Shown here: in pieces, positions 31,240 to 39,333 of the stretch
Layout: each line of letters starts with the position of its first letter
How positions within the stretch are numbered: the stretch's first letter is position 1
Assembly: GCF_001021505.1 (NCBI RefSeq)
Contig: NZ_LDPO01000017.1
Location: 1-64,000 of the forward strand
Direction: 5' to 3'
Length of the DNA stretch: 64,000 bases
Source of the DNA: Mycolicibacter heraklionensis
GTDB taxonomy: Bacteria > Actinomycetota > Actinomycetes > Mycobacteriales > Mycobacteriaceae
Translations under genes and position numbers: made by a program
The notes under the pieces: model-generated
Told to the model about the DNA's origin: nothing
The model's input: only the letters and a program-made list of their open reading frames with translations
Databases searched by the model: none

Positions 31240-32666
31240 CAGCGGCCCCGCGGGAGGAGCCGACGTAGGCGCCGCGGGACGAAGCCGATCCGGCCCGCCG
31301 GCCGGTGGTCGGCGGCGTCGATGAGGTCGACGAACGCCCGGCCCACGGCCTCGAGTTGGTCGACGTCCACCTGCTCGATGGTGTCGGCATCGTCGTAGAG
31401 GTACAAGGGGCCCGAGACCAGACTGATGGTGGGCACGCCCGCCGCGAGGGTGAACGAGGCGTCGGTGGGGATGCCGCCGGCGAGGAACTCCGGGACCGTC
31501 GCGTTCAGCACCGAGGTGGAGTGCAGCCCGCGGCGGCGGATGGTGCGAACCAACTGCCACTTCAACGCGGGTCCGACGTTCTCGAAGAAGGCACGCGGCT
31601 CGGTGTCGCGCAGCGTCTCGAACCCGCCGTCGGCGCCGACGCGAGACCGCAGGCCCACGTGCTCGACCGTGAGATTGAGTGCCAGCGGGAACGGGCTCTG
31701 CGGGTCGAGGGCGTACTGGCGGGCGAAGCGTCGGTGGGCCTGGTAGCCGGTGAAGTGGGTGTCGAAAGTGACGAACATCAAAGTCTTCTCGCGGGGGCCG
31801 TGGCGTCGGGCGCGAGCGACCTCCTCCTCGGCAATGGCGATGACCTCGGCGGTGCCGCTGGCGTCCTCGACGGCGCCGGGACCGACCGAGTCGTGGTGGG
31901 ACTGCACCATGATCGTCTCGGCGGAGCGGCCCCTCAGGATGCCGACGACCGTCGACGACCGGACGCGTTCGCGGGTCGAGTCGAGGGTGAGCGTCGCGCG
32001 CGGGTCCTCGCGCAACAGGGTGCGCAGGCGCGCGCCGCCGGCACGGGTGACCCAGACACCCGGCAGTTCCATGAGCGCGCGTCGGTAGTACTCGTTGTGG
32101 TAGGCCAGTGACTCCGGGTACTCGGCCAGCACGCCGATCACGCCGACGGCACCCGCTGCCTTCGCCTCCGTCATGACCCGGGTCAGCGTCGTCAGGTAGG
32201 GGTTGCGCGAGGTGAGCACCTCGCGGCGCAGCATCCGCCGACCGGGGTCGTGGATGTACTCGGTGAGCGGCAACAGGCTGGCCGCGCTCATGGTGAACCG
32301 CAGGTCGAACAGCACGAGGCGTCCCCGCACGTCGTGGCGTGCGACCCGGCCGGAGCGTGCGTCGACGACCTCGGCGGTGAGCCCGTCGGGTCCGGTCGAC
32401 CACGCCCCCACGGCGTCGTGGGCCGGCAACTGGCAGTGCAGCACGGGTGCGGCGGGCACCTCCTGGTGACCGACGCGCACGCCCACGCGCGACGCCTGCC
32501 ACCGGAAGGACTCGTCCGGCTCGATCCAGACTTCGTCGAGGCCGGCGGCGGTCAGCCGGTCGCGCACGTACTCGGCCGCGGCGACGCCGCCCGGGGTGCC
32601 GGTGGCGCGGGGGGCGAGGTCGACGAGGTCGGCGATGGTGGCGACGAGTTCGTCGGTGCGGATCAC
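31236..32666 (-). CDS. M28-family zinc peptidase-like protein
   Basis: A 476-residue protein. SHHDSVGPGAVEDASGTAEVIAIAEE is split here as SHHDS (metal ligands His/Asp), then VEDASG, then AEEEV with the acidic pair, as in M28 aminopeptidases. TVEHVG and FTLAAGVPTISL further on supply the remaining ligand region. An inserted PA-like domain lies around residues 100-200. No signal peptide, so it is probably cytoplasmic. It starts with GTG at 32666. It is co-transcribed with the lipase and divergent from an Lrp/AsnC regulator. It may be a dipeptidase or amidase rather than a general protease. Confidence 0.78.
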   Translation of the reverse strand: MIRTDELVATIADLVDLAPRATGTPGGVAAAEYVRDRLTAAGLDEVWIEPDESFRWQASRVGVRVGHQEVPAAPVLHCQLPAHDAVGAWSTGPDGLTAEVVDARSGRVARHDVRGRLVLFDLRFTMSAASLLPLTEYIHDPGRRMLRREVLTSRNPYLTTLTRVMTEAKAAGAVGVIGVLAEYPESLAYHNEYYRRALMELPGVWVTRAGGARLRTLLREDPRATLTLDSTRERVRSSTVVGILRGRSAETIMVQSHHDSVGPGAVEDASGTAEVIAIAEEEVARARRHGPREKTLMFVTFDTHFTGYQAHRRFARQYALDPQSPFPLALNLTVEHVGLRSRVGADGGFETLRDTEPRAFFENVGPALKWQLVRTIRRRGLHSTSVLNATVPEFLAGGIPTDASFTLAAGVPTISLVSGPLYLYDDADTIEQVDVDQLEAVGRAFVDLIDAADHRPAGRIGFVPRRLRRLLPRGRW

Positions 32667-32710
32667 GTTGCGACCTTAAATTGATCCAACGCTTTTCCCT
32701 GCAACTATGC

Positions 32711-32725
32711 GCCTTTCTGACAGGC
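32711..32725. promoter_or_regulatory. Possible Lrp/AsnC operator
   Basis: GCCTTTCTGACAGGC is a 15-bp dyad (GCCT-N7-AGGC) in the AT-rich 98-bp divergent region between the M28 gene and the regulator. Lrp/AsnC proteins often bind dyads of about this length. The assignment is only positional. Confidence 0.35.
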
Positions 32726-32751
32726 AAATGATCACTAGTACAGGATTCCGC

Positions 32752-32757
32752 TATTCT
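32752..32757 (+). promoter_or_regulatory. -10 box of a leaderless promoter (Lrp/AsnC gene)
   Basis: TATTCT ends 7 nt before the GTG at 32765, and there is no ribosome site, so transcription likely starts at the GTG. Confidence 0.5.
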
Positions 32758-32764
32758 CAGGCTG

Positions 32765-33781
32765 GTGAATGGGCCCTTGCCTGCGGCGTGGCAGCCCCCC
32801 GACCCCCTGGCCGAGATCGACCTCGCCCTCGTTCACGCCCTCCAGGTGTGGCCGCGGGCTCCCTGGCGTGCGATCGGGGCGGCCCTCGGCGTCGACCCCG
32901 CGACCGCAGCGCGCCGATGGCAACGACTCGTCGACGACCGACTCGCGTGGCTCGTCGTCCGGCCGAGCGCGCAGCAGTTGGCCCCCGATCGCGACGCGAC
33001 GCTGGTCCGCCTGGCGTGCCGCCCGGGCTCAGCGGCGGCGGTGGCGACCGGGATCGCCGAACGCGAGGACGTCCTGGCCGTCGACGTGCTGGCGGGAGCC
33101 GACGCCGTCGCCGCGATCGTGCTCGGCCGTGGCCTTGCTCCGCTGCACGACGAGGTCGAACGGCTTAGCGCCGCACATCACGACGTGACGACGACGCGCG
33201 TGGCCTTCCTCAGCGCCGTGCACCACGAGGACGCCCAATGGCGGCTTCGGGTGCTGTCCCCAGGCCAGCAGGCCCGCCTCGCGCGCCCCCAGACGGACAC
33301 GGCCGACCGCGGGCGGCCACCACGTCCCGAGGTCGTCGCCGACCTGACCGCCGCCCTCGCCGAAGATGCCCGGATGAGTCTGGCTGACCTCGGCGGACGC
33401 CTGGGCACCTCCGAAGTCACCGCCCGGCGACTGCTCGACCGGGCGCTGCGGACCCATTCGATCCGGTTGGGCTGTGACGTCGTGGCGCCGGCGGTGGGCG
33501 CGGGACGGGCCGTTCTGCTCGAGGTCGAGGTCGACGATCCGCACGCCGCCGGGCGGGCGATCGCCGCACTGTCGCCCGTGCTGCGCTGTGCCACGGTCGT
33601 CGGTCCGGCGAACCTCGTGCTGGTGGCGCGATTCGTATCGCTGGCCAACCTGGCGGGGTTCGAGTCCGCGGCGGCCGCCGTGGCTCCCGGCTGGCGGGTC
33701 CGCGACCGCGCCACCATCACCCACGCGGTGAAGCGTCAGGGTCGGCTACTCGATCCGGACGGCCGAGTGCGCAGCGACTGA
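32765..33781 (+). CDS. Duplicated Lrp/AsnC-family regulator
   Basis: A 338-residue protein made of two Lrp/AsnC units. The first helix-turn-helix is DLALVHALQVWPRAPWRAIGAALGVDPATAARRWQRL (split here: DLALVHALQVWP, then GAALGVDPATAARRW). The second begins near residue 180 (DLTAALAEDARMSLADLGGRLGTSE). Each is followed by a RAM-like effector region. Two-unit Lrp proteins occur in actinobacteria and usually control an adjacent divergent gene, here the M28 peptidase-lipase pair. The effector may be an amino acid or peptide. The last 65 bp overlap the convergent SDR gene. Confidence 0.85.
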   Translation: MNGPLPAAWQPPDPLAEIDLALVHALQVWPRAPWRAIGAALGVDPATAARRWQRLVDDRLAWLVVRPSAQQLAPDRDATLVRLACRPGSAAAVATGIAEREDVLAVDVLAGADAVAAIVLGRGLAPLHDEVERLSAAHHDVTTTRVAFLSAVHHEDAQWRLRVLSPGQQARLARPQTDTADRGRPPRPEVVADLTAALAEDARMSLADLGGRLGTSEVTARRLLDRALRTHSIRLGCDVVAPAVGAGRAVLLEVEVDDPHAAGRAIAALSPVLRCATVVGPANLVLVARFVSLANLAGFESAAAAVAPGWRVRDRATITHAVKRQGRLLDPDGRVRSD

Positions 33782-34637
33782 CCTTCACCTGACGCGTCTT
33801 GGCAAACGACCTCATCCGCAACAGGTAACGCACGACACGCCGTACCGGCACGGCGGTCGGCCAGTCGTCGGCACGGAAGTAGGCGTCCGTGCCACCGTCG
33901 ACGAAGATCACGCTGCCGCACAGGAACTCCGCGGCGTCCGAGAGCATGAACAGCATCCAGTCGGCCAGTTGGCCTGGGTCGCCGAAACCTCCCACCGGCA
34001 CCGGGAAGCTGCGGACGGCTTTCTCCTGCCCCGGGGTGGCGAGCTGCTTTTCCAGCAGCGGCGTCATGATCGCACCCGGCGCCAGCGCGTTGAGCCGGAT
34101 ACCCGCGCCCGCCCACGACGGCTCGACCGCATGCCGGCGCACCCAGCGCGACACCGCGATCTTGGAAGCCGCATACGCGAGTGAAGGCGCACCCGGTCCG
34201 AACAGGCCCAGCCGCCGCGCCGCCTTGGCCGCCTTGCCGGCCAGCAAGGCCCGCACCGCGGACCGCGGCACCGCCGGGACCGTGGTGGTCGAATTGCTGG
34301 CAATGACCACGACTTTGGCGCGCTCAGCGGCCGCGAGCGCCGGGCGCCACGCCTGAAGCAGGTCGACCACCCCAAAGTAGTTGATCTGCAGGATCAGCCG
34401 CGTCGCCTGCGGGGTGGGTCCGATGCCCGCCGCCAGCACCGCACCGTCCAGCCGGCCCCCGCCTAACGCCAGTACCTGCTCGGCTGCCGTGGATCGTCCG
34501 GTTGGGCTGGACAGGTCCGCAACGACTTCGGCGTCGCGCAGGTCGACCCCGATGACGGTGTGGCCGGCCGCCCGCAGTTTCTCCGCCGCCTGCCGGCCCA
34601 TGCCCGACGCCGACCCGGTCACCGCATAGACGCCCAC
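33717..34637 (-). CDS. SDR-family oxidoreductase with extended C-terminus
   Basis: About 306 residues. Cofactor loop TGSASGMG, AAGIG in place of NNAG, then ASNS as the Ser region and YAASK. The N-terminal half is shortened as in the coniferyl-alcohol-dehydrogenase-like SDRs. The usual end (IFVDGGTDA) is followed by about 55 basic residues ending in a stretch that overlaps the regulator gene. The GTG at 34637 overlaps the TAG of the upstream SDR by one base (TAGTG). It is the second gene of a two-SDR operon behind a KstR-like site. Confidence 0.83.
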   Translation of the reverse strand: MGVYAVTGSASGMGRQAAEKLRAAGHTVIGVDLRDAEVVADLSSPTGRSTAAEQVLALGGGRLDGAVLAAGIGPTPQATRLILQINYFGVVDLLQAWRPALAAAERAKVVVIASNSTTTVPAVPRSAVRALLAGKAAKAARRLGLFGPGAPSLAYAASKIAVSRWVRRHAVEPSWAGAGIRLNALAPGAIMTPLLEKQLATPGQEKAVRSFPVPVGGFGDPGQLADWMLFMLSDAAEFLCGSVIFVDGGTDAYFRADDWPTAVPVRRVVRYLLRMRSFAKTRQVKVSRCALGRPDRVADPDASPRG

Positions 34638-35458
34638 TAGGAGCCGACCACTCCGCGGAGCCCGTCGGCCCCGAACGCCGGCTCCAGCATGGACGAGAAG
34701 TCCGGGCCGCGGCGCAGCATCTGCCCGCCGTCGACGTTGATGACCTGACCGGTGATGTAACCGGCCGCGTCACTGAGCAGGAACAGCGCCAGGTTGGCGA
34801 CGTCCTCGACCTCGCCGGGCCGCGGAAGCGGCGTCGAGACGCGGTAGTCCTCGCTCAGCTCGGGCGAGTCCAGGATCGGGGCGACCAGCTCGGTGCGGGT
34901 CAGGCCCGGGCGGATGCTGTTCACCCGCACCCAGGAGGCGCCCAGCTCGTCGGCGGCCAGCTGCATCATGTGGTCCAGCGCCGATTTGGTCGGGCCGTAG
35001 GCACCGAACCAGCGGTGGGTGTTGCTGGCCGCGATCGAGGAGATCCCGACGAACGAGCCCCCGCCGCCGCGCACCAGCGCCCGGCCGGCGTGCTTGAGAA
35101 CGTACATGGTGCCGTTGACGTTGAGGTCGACGGTGCGCCGCCACAACTCCGAGTCGATCTGGGTGATCGGCCCGATGGTCTGCGAACCACCGGCGCAGTG
35201 CACCACGCCGTGCAACCGGCCGTGCTTGTCCACCGCGGCGTCGACGGCGGCGATCACGCTGTCCTCGTCGGTGACGTCGGTCGGCAGGTGACGGACCGTG
35301 CCGCCGAGCTCGGCGGCCACCTTCGCCAATCGATCGGCGTCTCGCCCGACGATGAGGACGTCGGCCCCGGCGGCAGCCAGCCCGGCGGCCACCGCCTTGC
35401 CGATGCCACTGCCACCGCCGGTGACCAGGTAGCTGCGGTCTTCAAAGGAAAGCTGCAC
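34637..35458 (-). CDS. SDR-family oxidoreductase
   Basis: A 273-residue SDR: TGGGSGIG, CAGG in the NNAG position, Ser in GISSIAA and YGPTK. VRVNSIRPGLTRTELV and INVDGGQMLRR complete the fold. The GTG at 35458 has GAGGGG 5 nt upstream. The KstR-type site lies 22 bp upstream, so it may belong to the cholesterol regulon. It is co-transcribed with the next SDR. Confidence 0.88.
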   Translation of the reverse strand: MQLSFEDRSYLVTGGGSGIGKAVAAGLAAAGADVLIVGRDADRLAKVAAELGGTVRHLPTDVTDEDSVIAAVDAAVDKHGRLHGVVHCAGGSQTIGPITQIDSELWRRTVDLNVNGTMYVLKHAGRALVRGGGGSFVGISSIAASNTHRWFGAYGPTKSALDHMMQLAADELGASWVRVNSIRPGLTRTELVAPILDSPELSEDYRVSTPLPRPGEVEDVANLALFLLSDAAGYITGQVINVDGGQMLRRGPDFSSMLEPAFGADGLRGVVGS

Positions 35459-35479
35459 ACCGACCCCTCACATCGAAAC

Positions 35480-35493
35480 TGAAACAGGTTCTA
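35480..35493. promoter_or_regulatory. KstR-type operator upstream of the two-SDR operon
   Basis: TGAAACAGGTTCTA fits the KstR consensus TNNAACNNGTTNNA at every fixed position. It lies 22 bp before the SDR start. Confidence 0.6.
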
Positions 35494-35622
35494 CCTATGG
35501 AACCATGGCGCCCTCATCGCCCAACGTGCATTCAGCACGAAATTCGGGCCAAATTCCCGGGCCGAGTACACGTTCGGCGAAAGAGGGACGACCGAACAAG
35601 GCCGTTGGGCAAGGCGCCTAAG

Positions 35623-36555
35623 TCAGGGTTGGTCGCGGCGGGCCACGGCGGTGGGCCCGGCAGTACGCCAGTCCTCGACATCCGGCGGCAACCCCAACGG
35701 CGCCCGGTTTTCATTGTGAGCCGCCCAATGGGCGTGACCCAGTTGATGAATGTGGAAGCCGTGCCGCAGCGCCTCGGTGAAGCCCATCGCGTCGGCGGCG
35801 CCGTTCACCGAGTCCTTGATCAGCAGCGCGGCCATGGTCGGCAGCTTCGCGATGCGCCGGGCGAATTCCAGCGTCTGGTCCGCCAGCTCATCGGTCGGGA
35901 ACACCTTCGACACCATGCCCAGCCGGTAGGCCTCGTCGGCGTCCAGCGAGTCCCCGGTGAGCAGCAGCTCCTTGGCCTTGCGGGGGCCGAATTCCCAAGG
36001 GTGGGCGTAGTACTCCACACCCGGCATGCCCAGCCGCACCCCGACCACGTCGGAGAACCGGGCGTTGTCGGCGGCCACGATCAGGTCGCAGGCCCAGATC
36101 AACATCAGGCCGGCCGAGATGGCGTTGCCCTGCACCTGCGCGATGGTGATCTTGCGCAGGTCCCGCCACCGGCAGGTGTTCTGGAAGAAGAAGTGCCACT
36201 CCTGCAGATACGTCTTCTCCACGATCGGCTCCCGGGTGGCGCCATGGGATCGGAACGTCGGGTGCTGCGCCGGTCCGGGGCGCCGCTCGAGCAAGGTGGC
36301 CTCGGACCCCAGGTCGTGGCCGGCCGAGAAGTTCTTGCCCCGCGCAGCCAGAATCACCACCCGGACGGTGTCATCGGCTTCGGCGCGGCCGAATGCCTCG
36401 TCGAGCTGCACCAGCAGGGTGCGATTCTGCGCGTTGTGCACGTCGGGGCGGTTCAGCCAGATCCGGGCGATGCGCCCGTTGTCGAGCGTTTCGTAGTCGA
36501 CCAGGCGATCCGACGTGTCGCCGGCCTGATCCGATGCGGTGTCCGATGTGACCAT
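35623..36555 (-). CDS. Enoyl-CoA hydratase/isomerase family protein
   Basis: A 310-residue crotonase. The oxyanion-hole segments are NFSAGHDLGS and GNAISAGLMLIWACD. It has an insert (ERRPGPAQHPTFRSHG...) between them that is longer than in typical hydratases. The segment PGVEYYAHPWEFGPRKAKELL replaces the usual catalytic-Glu helix, so it may act on a bulky or unusual acyl-CoA or hydrolyse C-C or thioester bonds. I chose the ATG at 36555 (GGAGG just upstream). It stands alone, divergent from the otsA pair. Confidence 0.85.
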   Translation of the reverse strand: MVTSDTASDQAGDTSDRLVDYETLDNGRIARIWLNRPDVHNAQNRTLLVQLDEAFGRAEADDTVRVVILAARGKNFSAGHDLGSEATLLERRPGPAQHPTFRSHGATREPIVEKTYLQEWHFFFQNTCRWRDLRKITIAQVQGNAISAGLMLIWACDLIVAADNARFSDVVGVRLGMPGVEYYAHPWEFGPRKAKELLLTGDSLDADEAYRLGMVSKVFPTDELADQTLEFARRIAKLPTMAALLIKDSVNGAADAMGFTEALRHGFHIHQLGHAHWAAHNENRAPLGLPPDVEDWRTAGPTAVARRDQP

Positions 36556-36654
36556 TGCCTCCGCCCTCGTCGTATTCGCATCACAGGCTACGGCGGCAGG
36601 CCTGAGCTGCCCGAGCCAGGTGTGACACAGCGCGCACTTCGCTAGAGTCAAGTC

Positions 36655-36828
36655 ATGCCTGCTAAATCCGAACCCGCCGACATCGAGGACGTGGAACCCC
36701 TGGCCGACAGCACCGCGCGCCAGGCCCGGCGAGTGGTTGCCGCCTACGCCGAGGACGCCGACGAGTGTCGGGTGTTCCTGTCCATGCTGGGAATCGGGCC
36801 CGCAACACCCGACAAGAACGGGGCGTAA
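36655..36828 (+). CDS. Small conserved protein upstream of otsA (Rv3489-like)
   Basis: A 57-residue acidic protein containing the helix TARQARRVVAAYAEDADECRVF (given in parts: ARQARRVVAAYAED). It matches the position and length of Rv3489. The TAGAGT box at 36643-36648 is 6 nt before the ATG, so it is probably leaderless. Its TAA abuts the otsA ATG (TAAATG), so the two are co-translated. Function unknown. Confidence 0.8.
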   Translation: MPAKSEPADIEDVEPLADSTARQARRVVAAYAEDADECRVFLSMLGIGPATPDKNGA

Positions 36829-38283
36829 ATGCCGGAGTCGGGGGGCCCGGAACCGCCGATTGAGCCCGGAGAGTCCGATTTCGTCGTGGTGGCCAACCGG
36901 CTGCCGATCGACATCGAGGTACTCCCGGACGGCACGACGGCGTGGAAGCGCAGCCCCGGCGGATTGGTCACCGCGCTAGAGCCCCTGCTGCGTAAGCGCC
37001 GCGGCGCCTGGGTCGGCTGGCCCGGCAGCCAGGATGCGCCCGAAGGGCCGATCGACGTCGAAGACCTGCGGCTGCATCCGGTTCCGCTGGACGCCACCGA
37101 TATCGCCGAGTACTACGAAGGCTTCTCCAACGCCACCCTGTGGCCGCTGTATCACGACGTGATCGTCAAACCGATCTACCACCGGCAGTGGTGGGACCGC
37201 TACGTCGACGTCAACCGCCGCTTCGCCGAGGCCGCGTCGCGAGCCGCCGCGCCGGGCGCCACGGTCTGGGTCCAGGACTATCAGCTGCAGCTGGTACCCA
37301 AGATGCTGCGGGATCTGCGGCCCGACCTGACCATCGGCTTTTTTCTGCACATCCCGTTCCCGCCGGTGGAGCTGTTCATGCAGCTGCCATGGCGCGCCGA
37401 GATCGTCGACGGCCTGCTCGGCGCCGACCTGGTCGGCTTTCACCTGGCCGGTGGCGCCCAGAACTTCTTGTTCTTGGCCCGCCATCTGGCCGGCGCCGTC
37501 ACCTCGCGGGGTTCGGTGGGGGTGCGCAGCCGGTTCGGCGAGGTGCGGCTGACCGAGCGCACGGTACGCGTCGGGGCCTTCCCCATCTCGATCGACTCCG
37601 GCGAACTCGACCGCAAGGCGCGGGAACGCGGGATCCGGCGGCGCGCCAAGGAGATTCGGGCCGAACTGGGCCATCCTCGCAAGGTTCTGCTCGGCGTGGA
37701 CCGCCTGGACTACACCAAGGGCATCGACGTCCGGCTCAAGGCGTTCAACGAACTGCTGGCCGAGGGACGTGCCAAGCGGGACGACACCGTGCTGGTGCAA
37801 CTGGCGACCCCGAGCCGGGAACGGGTGGAGAGCTACCAAATCCTGCGCGACGACATCGAACGCCAAGTCGGCCATATCAACGGCGAGTACAGCGAGGTCG
37901 GCCATCCGGTGGTGCACTATCTGCACCGCCCGGTCCCGCGCGACGAGCTGATCGCATTCTTCGTGGCCAGCGACGTCATGCTGGTCACCCCGTTGCGCGA
38001 CGGGATGAATCTGGTCGCCAAGGAATACGTGGCGTGCCGCAGTGACTTGGGCGGCGCCCTGGTCCTCAGCGAATTCACCGGCGCCGCAGCGGAATTGCGT
38101 CAAGCTTACCTGGTCAACCCACACGACCTCGAGTGCGTGAAGGACGTCATCGAGGCTGCGATCAACCAGACCCCGGAGGAAGGGCGCCGACGGATGCGGG
38201 CCCTGCGCCGTCAGGTGCTGGCCCACGACGTGGACCGCTGGGCCCGGTCCTTCCTCGGCGCGCTAGCCGACTCCGCGGAGTAG
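36829..38283 (+). CDS. otsA: Trehalose-6-phosphate synthase OtsA
   Basis: A 484-residue glycosyltransferase of family 20. VANRLPIDIE and GGLVTALEPLL form the UDP-glucose-binding N-terminus, followed by WVQDYQLQLVPKMLR, FFLHIPFPP, GVDRLDYTKGI, then DGMNLVAKEYVAC and LSEFTGAA. It makes trehalose-6-phosphate from UDP- or ADP-glucose and glucose-6-phosphate. It matches Rv3490. It is preceded without a gap by the 57-aa gene and followed 4 bp later by a convergent secreted-protein gene. Confidence 0.96.
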   Translation: MPESGGPEPPIEPGESDFVVVANRLPIDIEVLPDGTTAWKRSPGGLVTALEPLLRKRRGAWVGWPGSQDAPEGPIDVEDLRLHPVPLDATDIAEYYEGFSNATLWPLYHDVIVKPIYHRQWWDRYVDVNRRFAEAASRAAAPGATVWVQDYQLQLVPKMLRDLRPDLTIGFFLHIPFPPVELFMQLPWRAEIVDGLLGADLVGFHLAGGAQNFLFLARHLAGAVTSRGSVGVRSRFGEVRLTERTVRVGAFPISIDSGELDRKARERGIRRRAKEIRAELGHPRKVLLGVDRLDYTKGIDVRLKAFNELLAEGRAKRDDTVLVQLATPSRERVESYQILRDDIERQVGHINGEYSEVGHPVVHYLHRPVPRDELIAFFVASDVMLVTPLRDGMNLVAKEYVACRSDLGGALVLSEFTGAAAELRQAYLVNPHDLECVKDVIEAAINQTPEEGRRRMRALRRQVLAHDVDRWARSFLGALADSAE

Positions 38284-38287
38284 TAAC

Positions 38288-38827
38288 TCAGCTACACAGG
38301 TGGACCGGGTTGTCCTGACAGGTCAGCGGGTAGTGGATGACCGGGTACGGCAGTGGCGACACGAACGTCAGCGTGAACGCGCGCTTCTCCAACCCGGGCT
38401 GCAGACCACACACCGCATTGTGCGCGGTGGTGTAGGTACCGCGGAGGGAGACGTCGAACTGGTACATCTCGTCGCTGCCGGCGGTGCTGCCGTCGGAGCA
38501 CCGGGTGCCCGCCAGTAGCGGCGTCTTGTAGGTCCACTGGCCGTTGGCCAGCCGGTAGGCCCCGGCTTGTCCGGGCGGGCCGTTGCTCTCGACCTGCAGC
38601 TTGCAACCCACTGCCAAGTGCAGTGGCACCCGGCCATCGCCGACGGTGGGGACGCACAGCGGATAGATCTTCCAGGTCGCGGTCTTGGCACCGTCGTTGT
38701 AGGTGTAGATGCCCTCCAGCGTGCCTTCCGGAATCGCATCGTCGTCGGCGCCGGCCTGGACTGCCAGCCCGGTGGCCGCCGTCATCGCCGCAGCCAAGGC
38801 GACCAGACCACGAACGAGTTTCCCCAT
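38288..38827 (-). CDS. Secreted Cys-containing protein at the mce4 3' end (Rv3491-like)
   Basis: About 179 residues. A signal peptide (KLVRGLVALAAAMTAATGLAVQAGA) is predicted with cleavage before DDD; there is no lipobox Cys. The mature part has paired Cys residues (LCVPT, GCKLQ, TRCSD, AVCGL, LTCQD, HLCS), suggesting disulfides, and no known domain. AAAGGA lies 8 nt before the ATG at 38827; an ATG at 38836 is also in frame. It is in line with the mce4 operon (18 bp after the last gene), so it is probably the end of that transcript. Function unknown. Confidence 0.75.
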   Translation of the reverse strand: MGKLVRGLVALAAAMTAATGLAVQAGADDDAIPEGTLEGIYTYNDGAKTATWKIYPLCVPTVGDGRVPLHLAVGCKLQVESNGPPGQAGAYRLANGQWTYKTPLLAGTRCSDGSTAGSDEMYQFDVSLRGTYTTAHNAVCGLQPGLEKRAFTLTFVSPLPYPVIHYPLTCQDNPVHLCS

Positions 38828-38844
38828 GGCGCTCATCCTTTCAG

Positions 38845-39333
38845 CTAGATCGGCACGATATTGCTGATCAGCCACTTGCGGTCGATCTTGCGGAAGTCGA
38901 CCCGCAGCCGGCTGCCCTCGTAGTACTTCTCCTTGGACTTGCCCGTCACGGTGCGGTTGACGAACACCAGTACCGATCCCGAGGTCCGGCGCGCAGCCAT
39001 GGCGCCGACGCCGACGACGTCGACCTGGTTCACCAACTGCTTCTCGCGGGCCTGCGGGATGATCTCGTTCACGGCACGAGCCTCGAATTCGCGGCGGTAA
39101 TCCCCGGTGAACATCGGGTAGGTCTCGGTCAGGCTGCGCTCCACGGTCTTGTACTCATAACCGAGCACCTTCGGGATCTCGTCGGCGGTCAGCCTGACCA
39201 ACTCCGAGCGCGCCGCCTGCTCTCCGCGCGTCTCGACTCTGCTCCAATACAGCGATCCCGCCGCGGCACCGAAACCCACGAACGCCGCGAGTACCCCGGC
39301 CAGGACCGCGAGCCATATCCACCGGCGCGTCAT
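38845..39333 (-). CDS. Mce-associated membrane protein (Rv3492c-like)
   Basis: A 162-residue protein. A single transmembrane helix (WLAVLAGVLAAFVGFGAAAGSLYW) near the N-terminus is followed by an extracytoplasmic domain with SELVRLTADEIPKVLGYEY and RVDFRKIDRKWLI. Mce-associated (Mas) proteins stabilise Mce complexes. The ATG at 39333 overlaps the stop of the preceding gene (ATGA). Confidence 0.9.
   Translation of the reverse strand: MTRRWIWLAVLAGVLAAFVGFGAAAGSLYWSRVETRGEQAARSELVRLTADEIPKVLGYEYKTVERSLTETYPMFTGDYRREFEARAVNEIIPQAREKQLVNQVDVVGVGAMAARRTSGSVLVFVNRTVTGKSKEKYYEGSRLRVDFRKIDRKWLISNIVPI

Noticed and set aside
30226..32727. 833-residue frame on the minus strand
   Set aside because: Only the last 337 codons look like a protein (the lipase). 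The upstream part is an Arg/Pro-rich shadow of the M28 peptidase gene, and a GTGA overlap at 31239 gives a natural start.
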